From: Streptomyces hawaiiensis
GTDB taxonomy: Bacteria > Actinomycetota > Actinomycetes > Streptomycetales > Streptomycetaceae
Length of the DNA stretch: 64,000 bases
Assembly: GCF_004803895.1 (NCBI RefSeq)
Contig: NZ_CP021978.1
Span: 1,054,001-1,118,000, forward strand
Direction of reading: 5' to 3'
The position numbers were made by a program, and so were the translations under genes. The stretch's first letter is position 1, and the number at the start of each line of letters is the position of its first letter. Below the pieces are notes generated by a model. It worked only from the letters and a program-made list of their open reading frames with translations, was not told where the DNA came from and did not search any database. Positions 25,414 through 34,991 of the stretch are shown here, piece after piece.

Positions 25414-25486
25414 ACATGAAGTCGGCGGGTGGATACCCCCGCCCCGTATTCTCCGCATCTGTTGATCCACTCAGAGGAGGCACCCG

Positions 25487-25693
25487 ATGCCCGCCACCAC
25501 CTACGCCGTCTCCGGAATGTCCTGCGGCCACTGCGAGGCCACGCTGACCAAGGTCATCGGCGAGCTGGACGGGGTCAGCGGTGTCGAGGTCGACCTCGGC
25601 AACGGCCACGTCACCAGTGCCGCCGAGCCCGAGGACGCCCTCATCGCGGAGGTCGTCGACGAGGCCGGCTACGAGCTGACCGGGAGGGTCTGA
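25487..25693 (+). CDS. copZ: Copper chaperone, heavy-metal-associated domain
   Basis: A 68-residue ferredoxin-like HMA domain with the metal site MSCGHC at residues 11-16. It carries Cu(I) to the adjacent P-type ATPase. AGAGGAGG is a strong ribosome binding site. It precedes copA by 3 bp, and two CsoR-type boxes upstream indicate copper-induced expression. The length and motif are standard for the family. Confidence 0.95.
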   Translation: MPATTYAVSGMSCGHCEATLTKVIGELDGVSGVEVDLGNGHVTSAAEPEDALIAEVVDEAGYELTGRV

Positions 25694-25696
25694 GCC

Positions 25697-27946
25697 ATGA
25701 GCACCGGTACGACGACCGGCACGGGCGCCGAGGTGGAGCTCGCCATCGGCGGCATGACCTGCGCCTCCTGCGCGGCGCGCATCGAGAAGAAGCTCAACCG
25801 CATGGACGGGGTCACCGCCACCGTCAACTACGCGACGGAGAAGGCGAAGGTCAGTTACGCCGGCGACGTCTCCGTCGGCGACCTCATCGCCACCGTCGAG
25901 GCGACCGGGTACACGGCGCGGGAGCCCGCGCCCCCCGCGGAACAGACCGACGCGGGCGAGGCCGCCGACGAACTGCGGTCCCTGCGCGAACGGTTGGTCA
26001 CGGCCGTGGTGCTGGCGATTCCCGTCGTGGCCATGGCGATGATCCCGGCGTTGCAGTTCGAGTACTGGCAGTGGCTGTCGCTCACCCTGGCCGCGCCCGT
26101 CGTGACGTACGCGGCGTGGCCCTTCCACAAGGCGGCGTTCACCAACGCGCGGCACGGCGCGGCCACCATGGACACGTTGATCTCGGTGGGCACCTCGGCC
26201 GCGTTCCTCTGGTCGCTGTGGGCGCTGTTCTTCGGTACCGCGGGCACGCCGGGCATGACGCACCCCTTCGAGCTGACCATCGAGCGCACGGACGGCGCCG
26301 GGAACATCTACCTGGAGGCCGCCGCGGGCGTGACCGCCTTCATCCTGGCCGGACGGTATTTCGAGGCCCGCGCCAAGCGGAAGGCGGGCGCGGCGCTGCG
26401 GGCGCTGCTGGAACTGGGCGCGAAGGACGTCACGGTGCTGCGGGCCGACGGCCGTGAAGAGACCGTGGCGGTCACGGAGCTGAAGACCGGCGACCGCTTC
26501 CTGGTCCGGCCCGGCGAGAAGATCGCGACGGACGGGACGGTCGTCGAGGGGTCCTCGGCGGTGAACGCCTCGATGCTCACCGGCGAGTCCGTGCCCGTGG
26601 AGGTGGGCGCGGGCGACCCGGTCACCGGTGCCACGATCAACGTCGGCGGGCGGCTCGTCGTGCGGGCCACGCGGGTGGGTGGCGACACACAGCTGGCCCG
26701 GATGGCGAGGCTGGTGGAGGACGCGCAGAACGGCAAGGCCACCGCGCAGCGGCTCGCGGACCGGATCTCCGCCGTGTTCGTGCCGGTGGTGATCGCCCTC
26801 GCGCTGGGCACGCTGGGCTTCTGGCTGGGCAACGGGGCAGGGCTGACGGCCGCCTTCACCGCGGCGGTCGCCGTCCTCGTCATCGCCTGCCCGTGCGCCC
26901 TGGGTCTGGCCACGCCGACCGCGCTGATGGTGGGCACCGGGCGCGGCGCCCAGCTCGGCATCCTCATCAAGGGCCCGGAGGTCCTGGAGTCCACACGCCG
27001 GGTCGACACCGTCGTCCTCGACAAGACCGGCACGGTCACGACCGGCCGTATGACGCTGCTGGCCGTGCACACCGCCGAGAGCACGGACGAGGCCGAAGTG
27101 CTGCGGCTGGCCGGGGCGTTGGAGCACTCCTCCGAGCACCCGATCGCCCGGGCCGTGGCCGATGGGGCTCTGGAGAAGCTGGGCGCGCTGCCCACGCCGG
27201 AGGACTTCGCCAACGTGCCCGGACTCGGCGTGCAGGGCGTCGTCGAGGGCCACGCGGTGCTCGTCGGCCGGGAGCGGCTGCTGGCCGACTGGGCGATGGA
27301 ACTGCCGGAGGGCCTGGCCGGGGCGAGGGCGGCGGCCGAGGACGCCGGCCGTACGGCCGTCGCGGTCGCGTGGGACGGCGAGGCGCGTGCGGTGCTGGAG
27401 GTGGCCGACGCGGTGAAGGACACGAGCGCGGAAGCGGTCGGCCGGCTGCGGGCGCTCGGCCTCACGCCGATCCTGCTGACCGGTGACAACGAGGCGGTGG
27501 CCCGTTCCGTCGCCCGTGAGGTGGGCATCGAGGAGGTCATCGCCGAGGTGCTCCCGCAGGACAAGGTCGACGTCGTCAAGCGGCTCCAGGCCGAGGGGCG
27601 GTCGGTGGCGATGGTCGGCGACGGCGTCAACGACGCGGCGGCCCTCGCCCAGGCCGATCTCGGTCTGGCCATGGGCACCGGCACCGACGCCGCGATCGAG
27701 GCCGGCGACCTGACCCTCGTGCGCGGCGACCTGCGGGCCGCGGCGGACGCCATCCGGCTCGCCCGCCGCACGCTCGGCACCATCCGCTCCAACCTGTTCT
27801 GGGCCTTCGCCTACAACGTTGCGGCCCTGCCGCTGGCCGCGGCCGGCCTGCTCACCCCGATGATCGCCGGGGCGGCGATGGCCTTCTCGTCGGTCTTCGT
27901 GGTCGGCAACTCACTGCGGCTGCGCACGTTCCGGGCCACTGGCTGA
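25697..27946 (+). CDS. copA: Copper-translocating P1B-type ATPase
   Basis: A 749-residue copper exporter. One N-terminal metal-binding domain (GMTCASC, Cys22 and Cys25) precedes eight membrane helices, the TGES-containing actuator ([11 protein letters not shown]), the CPC transmembrane site (398-400), the phosphorylation motif DKTGT (Asp442), the HP motif in SEHPIA, and GDGVND near the end. It pumps Cu(I) out of the cytoplasm. It follows the chaperone by 3 bp in the same CsoR-controlled transcript. Two further in-frame TGA codons (27959 and 27971) lie in a short repeat just after the stop at 27944. Confidence 0.96.
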   Translation: MSTGTTTGTGAEVELAIGGMTCASCAARIEKKLNRMDGVTATVNYATEKAKVSYAGDVSVGDLIATVEATGYTAREPAPPAEQTDAGEAADELRSLRERLVTAVVLAIPVVAMAMIPALQFEYWQWLSLTLAAPVVTYAAWPFHKAAFTNARHGAATMDTLISVGTSAAFLWSLWALFFGTAGTPGMTHPFELTIERTDGAGNIYLEAAAGVTAFILAGRYFEARAKRKAGAALRALLELGAKDVTVLRADGREETVAVTELKTGDRFLVRPGEKIATDGTVVEGSSAVNASMLTGESVPVEVGAGDPVTGATINVGGRLVVRATRVGGDTQLARMARLVEDAQNGKATAQRLADRISAVFVPVVIALALGTLGFWLGNGAGLTAAFTAAVAVLVIACPCALGLATPTALMVGTGRGAQLGILIKGPEVLESTRRVDTVVLDKTGTVTTGRMTLLAVHTAESTDEAEVLRLAGALEHSSEHPIARAVADGALEKLGALPTPEDFANVPGLGVQGVVEGHAVLVGRERLLADWAMELPEGLAGARAAAEDAGRTAVAVAWDGEARAVLEVADAVKDTSAEAVGRLRALGLTPILLTGDNEAVARSVAREVGIEEVIAEVLPQDKVDVVKRLQAEGRSVAMVGDGVNDAAALAQADLGLAMGTGTDAAIEAGDLTLVRGDLRAAADAIRLARRTLGTIRSNLFWAFAYNVAALPLAAAGLLTPMIAGAAMAFSSVFVVGNSLRLRTFRATG

Positions 27947-27985
27947 AGGGCCGGCGGCTGAAAGGCCGGCTGAAGGGACGGCGGC

Positions 27986-28642
27986 TCAGCGGTGGCGCCA
28001 CACCAGCGTGTAGCGCCAGAGCAGACGGCGGCGCAGGCGGACGCCGGGGAGGACGGCCCGGGCCTCGCGCGCGATCTCGGTGAAGGTCAGGTCCGCCGGA
28101 CGGGTGCGGGCGGTCATCGAGACCGGGCGGGGCGCCGGGCCGCCCCGGTTCTTCAGCAACGCCATGACGATGTTGAGCGGGACCGACGCGATGCCGAGCA
28201 GGTGGTCGACGGTGGTCCGCTCCCGGGCCACGCCGACGATCACCAGGGTCCCACCGGGCGCCAGATGGTCGCGGAAGGTCTCGAGCGCCCGGGTGAAGGG
28301 CAGATGGTGGACGACGGCGACACAGGTGATGACGTCGTACGACCGGTCACCGAGCCCGGTCAGCGCGTCGGCCGTCGTGTACGTCACCAGGGCCGCCGCC
28401 GGGGTCAGTTCCCGCGCCCGGGCCGTGATCCGCGGGTCGGCGTCGATCCCGTGCACGCGCCGCGCCCGGCCGGCCAGCAGCCGGGCCAGGTCGCCACTGC
28501 CGCAGCCCACGTCCACGGCGCTGTCCACCCGCTCGGGGAACTGCCGCAGGATCCAGCGGTGGAAGTGGGCGTTGTGGTCCCAGGGACGAGTGGCGTGGAA
28601 CCGCTCGAGTGCGCGCAGGACCCGGTGGAGCAGAGATGACAT
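27986..28642 (-). CDS. Class I SAM-dependent methyltransferase
   Basis: A 218-residue Rossmann-fold methyltransferase with motif I VDVGCGSGDLARLL (about residues 41-54), motif II GIDADPR, and the post-motif LVIVGVARE. The central segment VVHHLPFTRALE is typical of type 11 enzymes. The C-terminal basic segment ARAVLPGVRLRRRLLWRYTLVWRHR suggests a membrane-proximal or lipid-like substrate, but no substrate can be named. Convergent with copA and divergent from the PAP2 gene. The ATG at 28642 was selected by the conserved start; the ribosome binding site is weak. Confidence 0.88.
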   Translation of the reverse strand: MSSLLHRVLRALERFHATRPWDHNAHFHRWILRQFPERVDSAVDVGCGSGDLARLLAGRARRVHGIDADPRITARARELTPAAALVTYTTADALTGLGDRSYDVITCVAVVHHLPFTRALETFRDHLAPGGTLVIVGVARERTTVDHLLGIASVPLNIVMALLKNRGGPAPRPVSMTARTRPADLTFTEIAREARAVLPGVRLRRRLLWRYTLVWRHR

Positions 28643-28695
28643 GTGCTCAGTGTCCCGGCTCACCAGGGTGGCCGTCGGCCGTCCGGGCACTCGGG

Positions 28696-28747
28696 AGGTA
28701 CCGGCTCACAGGGGCGCCGAGCGTGCGCCGGGCGTGAGCCGGTACCT
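28696..28747. repeat. Perfect 14-bp inverted repeat upstream of PAP2 gene
   Basis: Arms 28696-28709 and 28734-28747 are exactly complementary, with a 24-bp centre that contains a smaller GGCGC/GCGCC stem. It sits 31 bp before the PAP2 start and 53 bp upstream of the methyltransferase start. It could be an operator or a leader hairpin. Confidence 0.55.
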
Positions 28748-28778
28748 TGCTGAGGAAGGCCACTGCGGGGAGAAGCAC

Positions 28779-29480
28779 ATGACCGATCCGACGACCACCG
28801 ACGCGGACGTCCCCCGTCCGCTCCAGAACGCCCGGGACCGCGCGGGCGGCCGCGGCCGGCTCCTGGGCGCCGTGTTCGGCGATCTCAGGGCCGTGGACGG
28901 CGCCTTGTACGCGGCGGTGGCCGCCACCCCCACGCCGACCCTGGACCGCACGCTGCGCCACCTGTCCCACGCGGCCGATCACTCCAAGATCTCGTTCGCC
29001 ATCGCCACCGCCCTGGCCCTGGGCGGGAAGCGGCCGCGCAAGGCCGCACTCGTCGGCGTCGGCGCGATCGCCGTGGCATCGGCCTCCGCCAACCTGCTCG
29101 GCAAGCGCCTGGTGCGGCGCGCGCGGCCCGACCGGGAGGCGGCCCGGGTGACGGTGGACCGACACGTCAAGATGCCGACCTCGGCGTCGTTCCCGTCGGG
29201 GCACACGGCGTCGGCAGTCGCGTTCGCCACCGCCGTCGGCGTGGTCCTGCCCCCCGCGGCGGTACCGCTCGGGGCGCTGGCGAGCGCCGTCGGCTACTCC
29301 CGCGTCCACACGGGCGTGCACTACCCGGGCGACGTGGCGGCCGGCGCCGTCCTCGGCATCGCGAGTGCCGCTGCGGCCCTGGCGGCGGCAGCGGCCACCC
29401 CGTCGGCGAGGACACAGGCCCTGCTCACGGCGGCCCGTTCATGGCCGCGGATCAGCATCGGCGGCACCCTGCGCGGGTGA
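28779..29480 (+). CDS. PAP2-family membrane phosphatase
   Basis: A 233-residue membrane protein with the three-part PAP2 catalytic signature. C1 is KRLVRRARP, C2 is PSGHT and C3 is SRVHTGVHYPGDV. About five hydrophobic helices surround these motifs. Family members dephosphorylate phosphatidic acid, undecaprenyl or polyprenyl pyrophosphate. The substrate here is not known. GGGGAGAAG upstream of the ATG is a good ribosome binding site. The C-terminal tail after the last helix is Ala-rich and poorly conserved. Confidence 0.9.
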   Translation: MTDPTTTDADVPRPLQNARDRAGGRGRLLGAVFGDLRAVDGALYAAVAATPTPTLDRTLRHLSHAADHSKISFAIATALALGGKRPRKAALVGVGAIAVASASANLLGKRLVRRARPDREAARVTVDRHVKMPTSASFPSGHTASAVAFATAVGVVLPPAAVPLGALASAVGYSRVHTGVHYPGDVAAGAVLGIASAAAALAAAAATPSARTQALLTAARSWPRISIGGTLRG

Positions 29481-29492
29481 GTCGTGGGCCGA

Positions 29493-29522
29493 CCGGGCGC
29501 GGAAGCCCACCCCCGCGCCCGG
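29493..29522. terminator. Hairpin between PAP2 and YesL-like genes
   Basis: Perfect 10-bp arms (29493-29502 and 29513-29522) with a 10-base loop lie between two convergent genes and probably end both transcripts. Confidence 0.6.
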
Positions 29523-29562
29523 CGCCCCCGCAGTGGCGCACCGCCGCACGAGCACCCCCCTG

Positions 29563-30165
29563 CTAGGGAAGAAGCACGGCAGCGGACCGGCGTACGTCGA
29601 CCGCGGTCAGGGCCAGGGCCAGTGGCCCGGGGGCGAGGAAGGCCAGCGGCAGCATCATCCACGCGCACAGCGCGGCCGTCACCAGGGCGAGCAGGACCAG
29701 GCCGCTGCCGCCCACGTCCGCGACGGCGTCCCGCCCAGCCCCGCGCACGGCCGCACCCCAGTCGGTGAGGGACTCGGGGCGCCCGCAGGCCCGCAGGCCG
29801 ATCACCGCCGCACACGCGCCGATCACCGCGGCGGTCACCGCGAACAGCGGCGCCCCCGGCAGCCCGGCCCCGGCCAGCGCCAGGTCGGCGGCGAACAGCA
29901 GCAGACCCGCCAGGGCGACGGCTCCCGCCACCAGGTCGCCGGCGCGCAACCGCCGCCGCAGCAGGGCGAAGTACCGCCCCGCCGTGACGGGCTGGTCCTG
30001 TCCCGCGCCGCGCAGCACGGCGCACGCCGTAGACAGCGCGGCCGGGAACGTGACCAGGGGCAGACAGGCCGCGGCGGTGGCGAGTCCGACGCTCAGCACG
30101 TCGGCGAAGAGGGTCATCCGCGGGCCGAACACCTCGCCCGCCTCGCGTGTGGGCATCCCGCTCAC
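29563..30165 (-). CDS. YesL-like (DUF624) membrane protein, carbohydrate operon
   Basis: A 200-residue protein with about five membrane helices (for example LFADVLSVGLATAAACLPLVTF and [23 protein letters not shown]). It resembles YesL, a membrane protein common in Bacillus-type pectin/rhamnogalacturonan loci, whose role is unknown. The GTG start overlaps the permease stop by 4 bp, marking it as the last gene of the seven-gene sugar operon. An in-frame ATG at 30156 is an alternative start. The operon context is the main reason for the family call. Confidence 0.78.
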   Translation of the reverse strand: MSGMPTREAGEVFGPRMTLFADVLSVGLATAAACLPLVTFPAALSTACAVLRGAGQDQPVTAGRYFALLRRRLRAGDLVAGAVALAGLLLFAADLALAGAGLPGAPLFAVTAAVIGACAAVIGLRACGRPESLTDWGAAVRGAGRDAVADVGGSGLVLLALVTAALCAWMMLPLAFLAPGPLALALTAVDVRRSAAVLLP

Positions 30166-31022
30166 CCCTTGAGTCCGGAGCTGGCCATGCCCTCCACCAG
30201 GAACCGCTGGAAGGCGAGGAAGAACAGCACGATCGGCAGCAGCGCGATCACCGACAGGGCGAACATCGGGCCGAACGCGGAGGTGCTGGAGGCGTCCACG
30301 AAGGAGCGCAGCGCCAGGGTGATGGTGAACTTGTCCGGGTCGAAGAGGTAGATGAGCTGCGTGAAGAAGTCGTTCCAGGTCCAGATGAAGGTGAAGATGG
30401 CGGTGGTGATCAGGGCCGGCCGGGTGAGCGGCAGCACGACCTGGAAGAAGCTGCGGAACGGGCCGCAGCCGTCGATCCTGGCCGCCTCCTCCAGTTCGCG
30501 CGGCAGGCCGCGCATGAACTGCACGATGAGGAACACGAAGAACGCCTCGGTGGCGAGGAACTTCGGCAGGATCAGCGGCCAGTAGGTGTTCACCAGGCCG
30601 AGCTGGTTGAAGATGATGTACTGCGGGATCAGCACCGCGTGGTGCGGCAGCATGATCGTGGCGATCATGAAGGCGAACAGCGGCCCGCGCAGCCGGAACC
30701 GCAGCCGCGCGAAGGCGTAGGCGGCGAGCGAGCAGCTGATGACGTTGCCGAGGACCGCGCCGCCCGCGATCAGCAGGGAGTTGCCGAGCAGCCGCCAGAT
30801 GGAGACGTCGTTGACGCCGTCCAGGGCGGTCTTGTAGTTGGACCATTCCAGGTGGCTGGGCAGCAGGTTCAGGCTGGCGATGACCTCGTCGGCGGGCTTG
30901 AGCGAGGTGGCCAGCAGCCAGGCCAGGGGGTACAGCATGACCAGCAGGGCGGCCAGGCAGCCCGCGTGCAGGGCGACGCGGCCCCACCGGACGGGCTTGC
31001 GGGCAGCGGTCGTAGAGGTCAC
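30162..31022 (-). CDS. Carbohydrate ABC transporter permease (MalG-type)
   Basis: A 286-residue inner-membrane permease with six helices and the EAA loop ELEEAARIDGCGPFRSFFQVVLPLTRPAL (about residues 188-215) that docks the ATPase. The N-terminus is a short cytoplasmic basic segment. GTG 31022 overlaps the upstream permease stop by 4 bp. No ATPase gene is in the operon, so the transporter probably uses the shared Streptomyces multi-sugar ATPase MsiK or an equivalent (known for sugar ABC systems; inferred here). Confidence 0.93.
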   Translation of the reverse strand: MTSTTAARKPVRWGRVALHAGCLAALLVMLYPLAWLLATSLKPADEVIASLNLLPSHLEWSNYKTALDGVNDVSIWRLLGNSLLIAGGAVLGNVISCSLAAYAFARLRFRLRGPLFAFMIATIMLPHHAVLIPQYIIFNQLGLVNTYWPLILPKFLATEAFFVFLIVQFMRGLPRELEEAARIDGCGPFRSFFQVVLPLTRPALITTAIFTFIWTWNDFFTQLIYLFDPDKFTITLALRSFVDASSTSAFGPMFALSVIALLPIVLFFLAFQRFLVEGMASSGLKG

Positions 31023-31957
31023 CGGTCCCCCTCGGAGGCGTAGAAGACCCAGGAGCGCGAGGTGCGGAACAGCACCGCCGTCACGACGCCGATCACGAGG
31101 AGCAGCACCCAGGCCATGGCGGAGGCGTAGCCCATGTGGGAGGCGACGAAGCCGCGGTCGTAGAGGTACATGGTGTAGACGAGGGTGGAGTCGGCAGGCC
31201 CGCCCTTGCCCGCGCTGACCGCGAAGGCGGGGGTGAACACCTGGAAGGCCTGAATGGTCTGCAGGACCAGGTTGAAGAACAGCACCGGGGACAGCATCGG
31301 CACGGTGACGGCCACGAACTGCCGCCATTTCCCCGCTCCGTCGACCGCCGCCGCCTCGTACAGTTCGGCGGGGATCTGCTGGAGCCCGGCGAGGAAGATG
31401 ACCATCGGCGCCCCGAACTGCCACACCGTCAGCAGGGCCACGGCCAGCAGTGCCCAGCCGGGCTTGTTGACCCAGCCGCCGGTGCCGAGCAGGTGGTCCA
31501 CGGTGCCGCCGTCGTTGAAGATCGCCCGCCAGACGAGCGCGATGGACATCGACGCGCCGAGCAGGGACGGTGCGTAGAACGCGGAGCGGTAAAAGCCCTT
31601 GCCACGCTTCATGCCCTTCAGCGCCATGGCGACGACGAGGGCGAGGGCCAGCTGGAGGGGCACGGCGACGACGACATAGGTCAGGGTCGTCACGACCGAG
31701 CGCCAGTAGCGCGGGTCCTCGGTGAACATCTGCACGTAGTTGCGCAGGCCGACCCATTTCGGCGGGTTGAACAGGTCGTAGTCGGTGAACGACAGGTACA
31801 GCGACACGGCCATCGGCAGCAGTGTCAGGACGATCGCGCCGAGCACCCAGGGCGAGAGGAACACCCAGGCGGCGCCCTCGCGTTCACGCTTGGGGCGGCG
31901 CTTCGGGGCGGCGGCGGGGGCGCGTTTCGCCTCCGCGGGGATCGCGGTGGTGGTCAT
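31019..31957 (-). CDS. Carbohydrate ABC transporter permease (MalF-type)
   Basis: A 312-residue permease with six membrane helices after a basic N-terminal tail (AKRAPAAAPKRRPKRER). The EAA loop is LYEAAAVDGAGKWRQFVAVTVPML. It pairs with the MalG-type permease downstream and the solute-binding protein upstream, overlapping both neighbours by 4 bp. The substrate is unknown. Confidence 0.93.
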   Translation of the reverse strand: MTTTAIPAEAKRAPAAAPKRRPKREREGAAWVFLSPWVLGAIVLTLLPMAVSLYLSFTDYDLFNPPKWVGLRNYVQMFTEDPRYWRSVVTTLTYVVVAVPLQLALALVVAMALKGMKRGKGFYRSAFYAPSLLGASMSIALVWRAIFNDGGTVDHLLGTGGWVNKPGWALLAVALLTVWQFGAPMVIFLAGLQQIPAELYEAAAVDGAGKWRQFVAVTVPMLSPVLFFNLVLQTIQAFQVFTPAFAVSAGKGGPADSTLVYTMYLYDRGFVASHMGYASAMAWVLLLVIGVVTAVLFRTSRSWVFYASEGDR

Positions 31958-33234
31958 GACCTCAGCTCCGCCTTCGCCTCGGTGACGTAGTTCTCGGCCG
32001 CCTCGCGGGGTGACATGCGCGCGTAGGACACCTGGTCGTAGTCGCGCTGGAAGGTGCTCTGCAGGGCGTTGTCGCCCGAGGGCGGCGCCTGGGGCGGGTC
32101 CTTGAGCTTGCCCTCCAGGGATGCCTGGTAGACGGCGATGGTCTTGTCGAAGTCCTTCAGCCGCGGGCCGATCTCGTCACGGATCGTCTCGTTGACGGGG
32201 ATGCCGCGGCTCGCACCGAGGATCTTCGCGGCCTCCCGGTCGTTGATCATGAAGTCGACGAGCTGCGCCGCCTCCTTGGGATGGCCGGTGTTCGCCGAGA
32301 CGCCGAGGAACATCGACGGCTTGAAGTACTGGCCGGGTGTGCCGTCCTCGCCGGACGGCATGGGCGCGAGGGCGACGCCGGTCGGTACGAGGGCGAGGAA
32401 ACCGCTGGCCGGGGCGTCCCAGTTGGCGTCGGTGACGGACTCGCCGCGCCCCAGGGGGGTGTTCTCGACGGAGCCGTCGAGCTGGGTGGTCTGCTCGGCG
32501 GGCGAGACGGCGCCCTCGCGGCGCAGCTGGTCGGTGAAGGTCCACCAGCGGGTGAGGTCGTCGGTGGTGAAGCCCAGTCCTCCGTCCTCGGTGTAGAGGG
32601 CCTTGCCCTGGCCGCGCAGCCAGACCTCGAAGGCGTCCTCGCTCTGGCCCGGGTCGGTCGCCCCCGGTTTGCCGGTCTTCTTCGCCAGGGCGCGCATGGT
32701 GTCCGCCCACCGGCTCCAGGTCCAGCTCCCGCCGGGCAGGGGGACGCCCGACTTCTTCCAGGTCCGCACGTCGTAGGCGACGGTCTCGGTGCCGCGGCCC
32801 TGCGGGATCGCGTACTGGACGTCGTCGACGCGGCCGGTGGCGAGCAGGCCCTGGTCGATCTCGGAGGTGCGCAGGACGGCCTTCTGTTTCGCCAGGTCGA
32901 GCAGGACGCCGCCGGAGGCGTACTGGTCGATCTGGCGGTAGTCCAGCTGCATCACGTCCGGGGCGTCACCGCCGGCGGCCTGGGTGGCGAGCTTCTGTTT
33001 GTAGGCGTCGTAGCCGGAGAACGACGTCGTCACGTCGACGTCGGGGTGCTGTTTCTCGAACAGCGCGACGGCCTGCTCGGTGCGTTCCGCGCGGTCGGGA
33101 TTACCCCACCACGTGTAGCGCAGCACGACCTTGCCGCCGGCGGACTCCCCGGTTCCTCCGCAGCCCGCCAGCAGGGCACACAGTGCCAGTGCGGCGGCCG
33201 ACGCGCAGAACCTCTTTGTCCTGTGTCCGGGCAT
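31954..33234 (-). CDS. Carbohydrate ABC transporter solute-binding lipoprotein
   Basis: A 426-residue extracellular binding protein with a lipoprotein signal (SAAALALCALLAGCGG, lipobox LAGC, Cys about residue 25). The mature protein has the family 1 fold with VVLRYTWWGNPDRAERTEQAVALFEKQHPDVDV near the start and the aromatic-rich sugar cleft (YTEDGGLGFTTDDLTRWWTF). ATG 33234 was chosen over GTG 33255 because AGGAG lies 10 bases before it. It is 72 bp downstream of the cupin gene in the same operon. Confidence 0.93.
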   Translation of the reverse strand: MPGHRTKRFCASAAALALCALLAGCGGTGESAGGKVVLRYTWWGNPDRAERTEQAVALFEKQHPDVDVTTSFSGYDAYKQKLATQAAGGDAPDVMQLDYRQIDQYASGGVLLDLAKQKAVLRTSEIDQGLLATGRVDDVQYAIPQGRGTETVAYDVRTWKKSGVPLPGGSWTWSRWADTMRALAKKTGKPGATDPGQSEDAFEVWLRGQGKALYTEDGGLGFTTDDLTRWWTFTDQLRREGAVSPAEQTTQLDGSVENTPLGRGESVTDANWDAPASGFLALVPTGVALAPMPSGEDGTPGQYFKPSMFLGVSANTGHPKEAAQLVDFMINDREAAKILGASRGIPVNETIRDEIGPRLKDFDKTIAVYQASLEGKLKDPPQAPPSGDNALQSTFQRDYDQVSYARMSPREAAENYVTEAKAELRS

Positions 33235-33306
33235 GCCGAAGTCGCTCCTCTCCACGGAGTTTCGGTTGAGCCCCCTCAGGTCCCCCCGCTGCCGGTCCCC
33301 CTGCCG

Positions 33307-34068
33307 CTACTCCGCGTGGTACGGCAGCGTGGTGCCGGGCAGCGTGTACTCGTCGCGCCGGCCGCACATGCCGAAGCCGCCGAGCCGGGTGGGCGCGGCC
33401 TCGTGGGCGGTGGCTTCGCCGAGGTGGACGGGATCGCCGTCGGCCAGGGCGGCGAGCTGGGCGCCGGTGCGCCGCGCGGTGGCCAGGGCGCCCTCCCGCC
33501 ACAGGGTCTGCCAGGTGGGCACCTTGTCGCGCACGATCCGGGCGGCGGCCCGCTGGAACTCCAGGTACGGGCCGTTGTCGCCGGCGACGAGGGCCTCGCG
33601 CAGGACGAGGTAGCCCTCGACGGCGAGGTCCCTGCGGCGCCGGGCGGCAGCCGCCGTCTCCGGTCCGGTGCCGGGCGGCAGGGCCGCGGCGGCGGCGTAC
33701 CGGTCGGGGTCGGCGAGCACCTCGGGCGGGAAGGTGAACACGGCGTCCCCGGCCTCGGGCAGGCCGCTGTTCTGCATCAGGACGGTGATGCGCAGATCGC
33801 CGCCCTGCACCATGCGGTGCACGGTGCCCGGCGTGAACCAGGCGAGGGATCCGGCTTCGAGGGGGATGTCCCGGTAGCCGTCGGGGCTCAGCGTCTGGAC
33901 CGCGCCCCGGCCGCCGGTGACGACGTACGCCTCCGTGCACACCAGGTGCAGGTGCGGGCTGCCGCCGCAGACGCCGTCGGCGGCCTCCCAGTCGTAGGCG
34001 CTCAGGTGGGACAGGCCGATCGCGCCGGGCAGCGGGTGCGCAAGACCCGCCGGCTCGGGTTCGCTCAC
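33307..34068 (-). CDS. Cupin-domain protein of the carbohydrate operon
   Basis: A 253-residue protein. The N-terminal half is a cupin barrel (GGSPHLHLVCTEAYVVTGGRGAV and WFTPGTVHRM, with His residues placed for a metal site). The C-terminal half is an Arg/Ala-rich helical region ending in a short motif (RLGGFGMCGRRDEYTLPGTTLPYHAE). The cupin class contains isomerases and sugar sensors; its exact job here is unknown. GTG 34068 overlaps the upstream PmoA stop by 4 bp. It lacks an AraC helix-turn-helix, so it is not a regulator on this evidence. Confidence 0.82.
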   Translation of the reverse strand: MSEPEPAGLAHPLPGAIGLSHLSAYDWEAADGVCGGSPHLHLVCTEAYVVTGGRGAVQTLSPDGYRDIPLEAGSLAWFTPGTVHRMVQGGDLRITVLMQNSGLPEAGDAVFTFPPEVLADPDRYAAAAALPPGTGPETAAAARRRRDLAVEGYLVLREALVAGDNGPYLEFQRAAARIVRDKVPTWQTLWREGALATARRTGAQLAALADGDPVHLGEATAHEAAPTRLGGFGMCGRRDEYTLPGTTLPYHAE

Positions 34069-34991
34069 CACGTCAGGCCCTTCAGGTGCGCACCGACCCG
34101 GTCTCGGTCCCAGGCGCCGTCGGCGACGACGATGCGGTACCGGTACCCGAAGGACTCGCCCGGCGGCAGCTCGAACTCCTCGAAGAACGCCCAGGAGAAC
34201 GCGACCGTCGGGAAGGGCTCGGAGCGGACGAACCAGTGCGACTCGTGGACGGGGGACGTCTCGTCGAGGTTCTCGGGCGCGTGCGCGAAGACCAGGGTGG
34301 AGTGGCCGTCGACGTCGTCGTGCTCGGTGGTGAAGGCGAGCCAGGGGCCCTGGGTGCCCATCAGCTTGCCCGCGTCGGCGTCGGTGTCCGGGGCGAAGAC
34401 CGTGCCGCCGGTGAAGTCGCGCGGGCCGCGCCACTGGAGTCCGGTGTAGCCGGCCATCTCACGTCCCGCGGTGGTCGGGGAGCCGAAGGCCAGTGGTTCG
34501 GAACGGGTGTTGGTGAGGCGGATCGACCAGTCCAGCGCCCAGGAACCGGCCTCCTCGTCCACCGAGTGGACGGTCAGGCCGCGCACCTCGCGCGCCCACT
34601 CCTCGCCGCCGTTCTCGATCCAGGTGAGGTTCTCGGTGACGCTGAGGCGGTCGTCCTCGACGGTGAAGTCCGGGAAGCCGTCGTGCCGCATCGAGCCGAC
34701 GCGCTCGGGCAGGGGCAGGTAGCCCTGGCCGTGGACGTAGCAGTTGCCGCCCCAGAAGTTTTGGCCGGACAGATGGCTCGCGGTCATCTGCAGGCCCTTG
34801 TGCCAGCGGTGGTCGTTCGGGCGGTAGCCGGTGACCGTGCGGCCCGAGAGCGTGCGCACGGGGTGGGCGTAGGGCTTGCGGGACTCGAAGGGGTCCGGGT
34901 CGGGGCGGTAGACGTAGCGGAGGATCTCCGTGCCGTTCGCCGCAGTGACGGCGATGTCCTCGCCGTGCGTGTGGGTGACGCGGATGGTCAT
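34065..34991 (-). CDS. PmoA family (DUF6807) carbohydrate-operon protein
   Basis: A 308-residue protein with the PmoA-like all-beta fold: HPVRTLSGRTVTGYRPNDHRWHKGL, YLPLPERVGSMRHDGFP, and the C-terminal EFELPPGESFGYRYRIVVADG. In plant-polysaccharide loci these proteins sit beside Gfo/Idh/MocA oxidoreductases, but biochemical function is not settled; the name PmoA (methane oxidation) is historic. It overlaps both neighbours by 4 bp (upstream Gfo/Idh/MocA gene and downstream cupin gene). Confidence 0.88.
   Translation of the reverse strand: MTIRVTHTHGEDIAVTAANGTEILRYVYRPDPDPFESRKPYAHPVRTLSGRTVTGYRPNDHRWHKGLQMTASHLSGQNFWGGNCYVHGQGYLPLPERVGSMRHDGFPDFTVEDDRLSVTENLTWIENGGEEWAREVRGLTVHSVDEEAGSWALDWSIRLTNTRSEPLAFGSPTTAGREMAGYTGLQWRGPRDFTGGTVFAPDTDADAGKLMGTQGPWLAFTTEHDDVDGHSTLVFAHAPENLDETSPVHESHWFVRSEPFPTVAFSWAFFEEFELPPGESFGYRYRIVVADGAWDRDRVGAHLKGLTW

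Noticed and set aside
34065..34991. Methane monooxygenase subunit
   Set aside because: The family name PmoA is misleading; the fold and operon place the protein in sugar metabolism.
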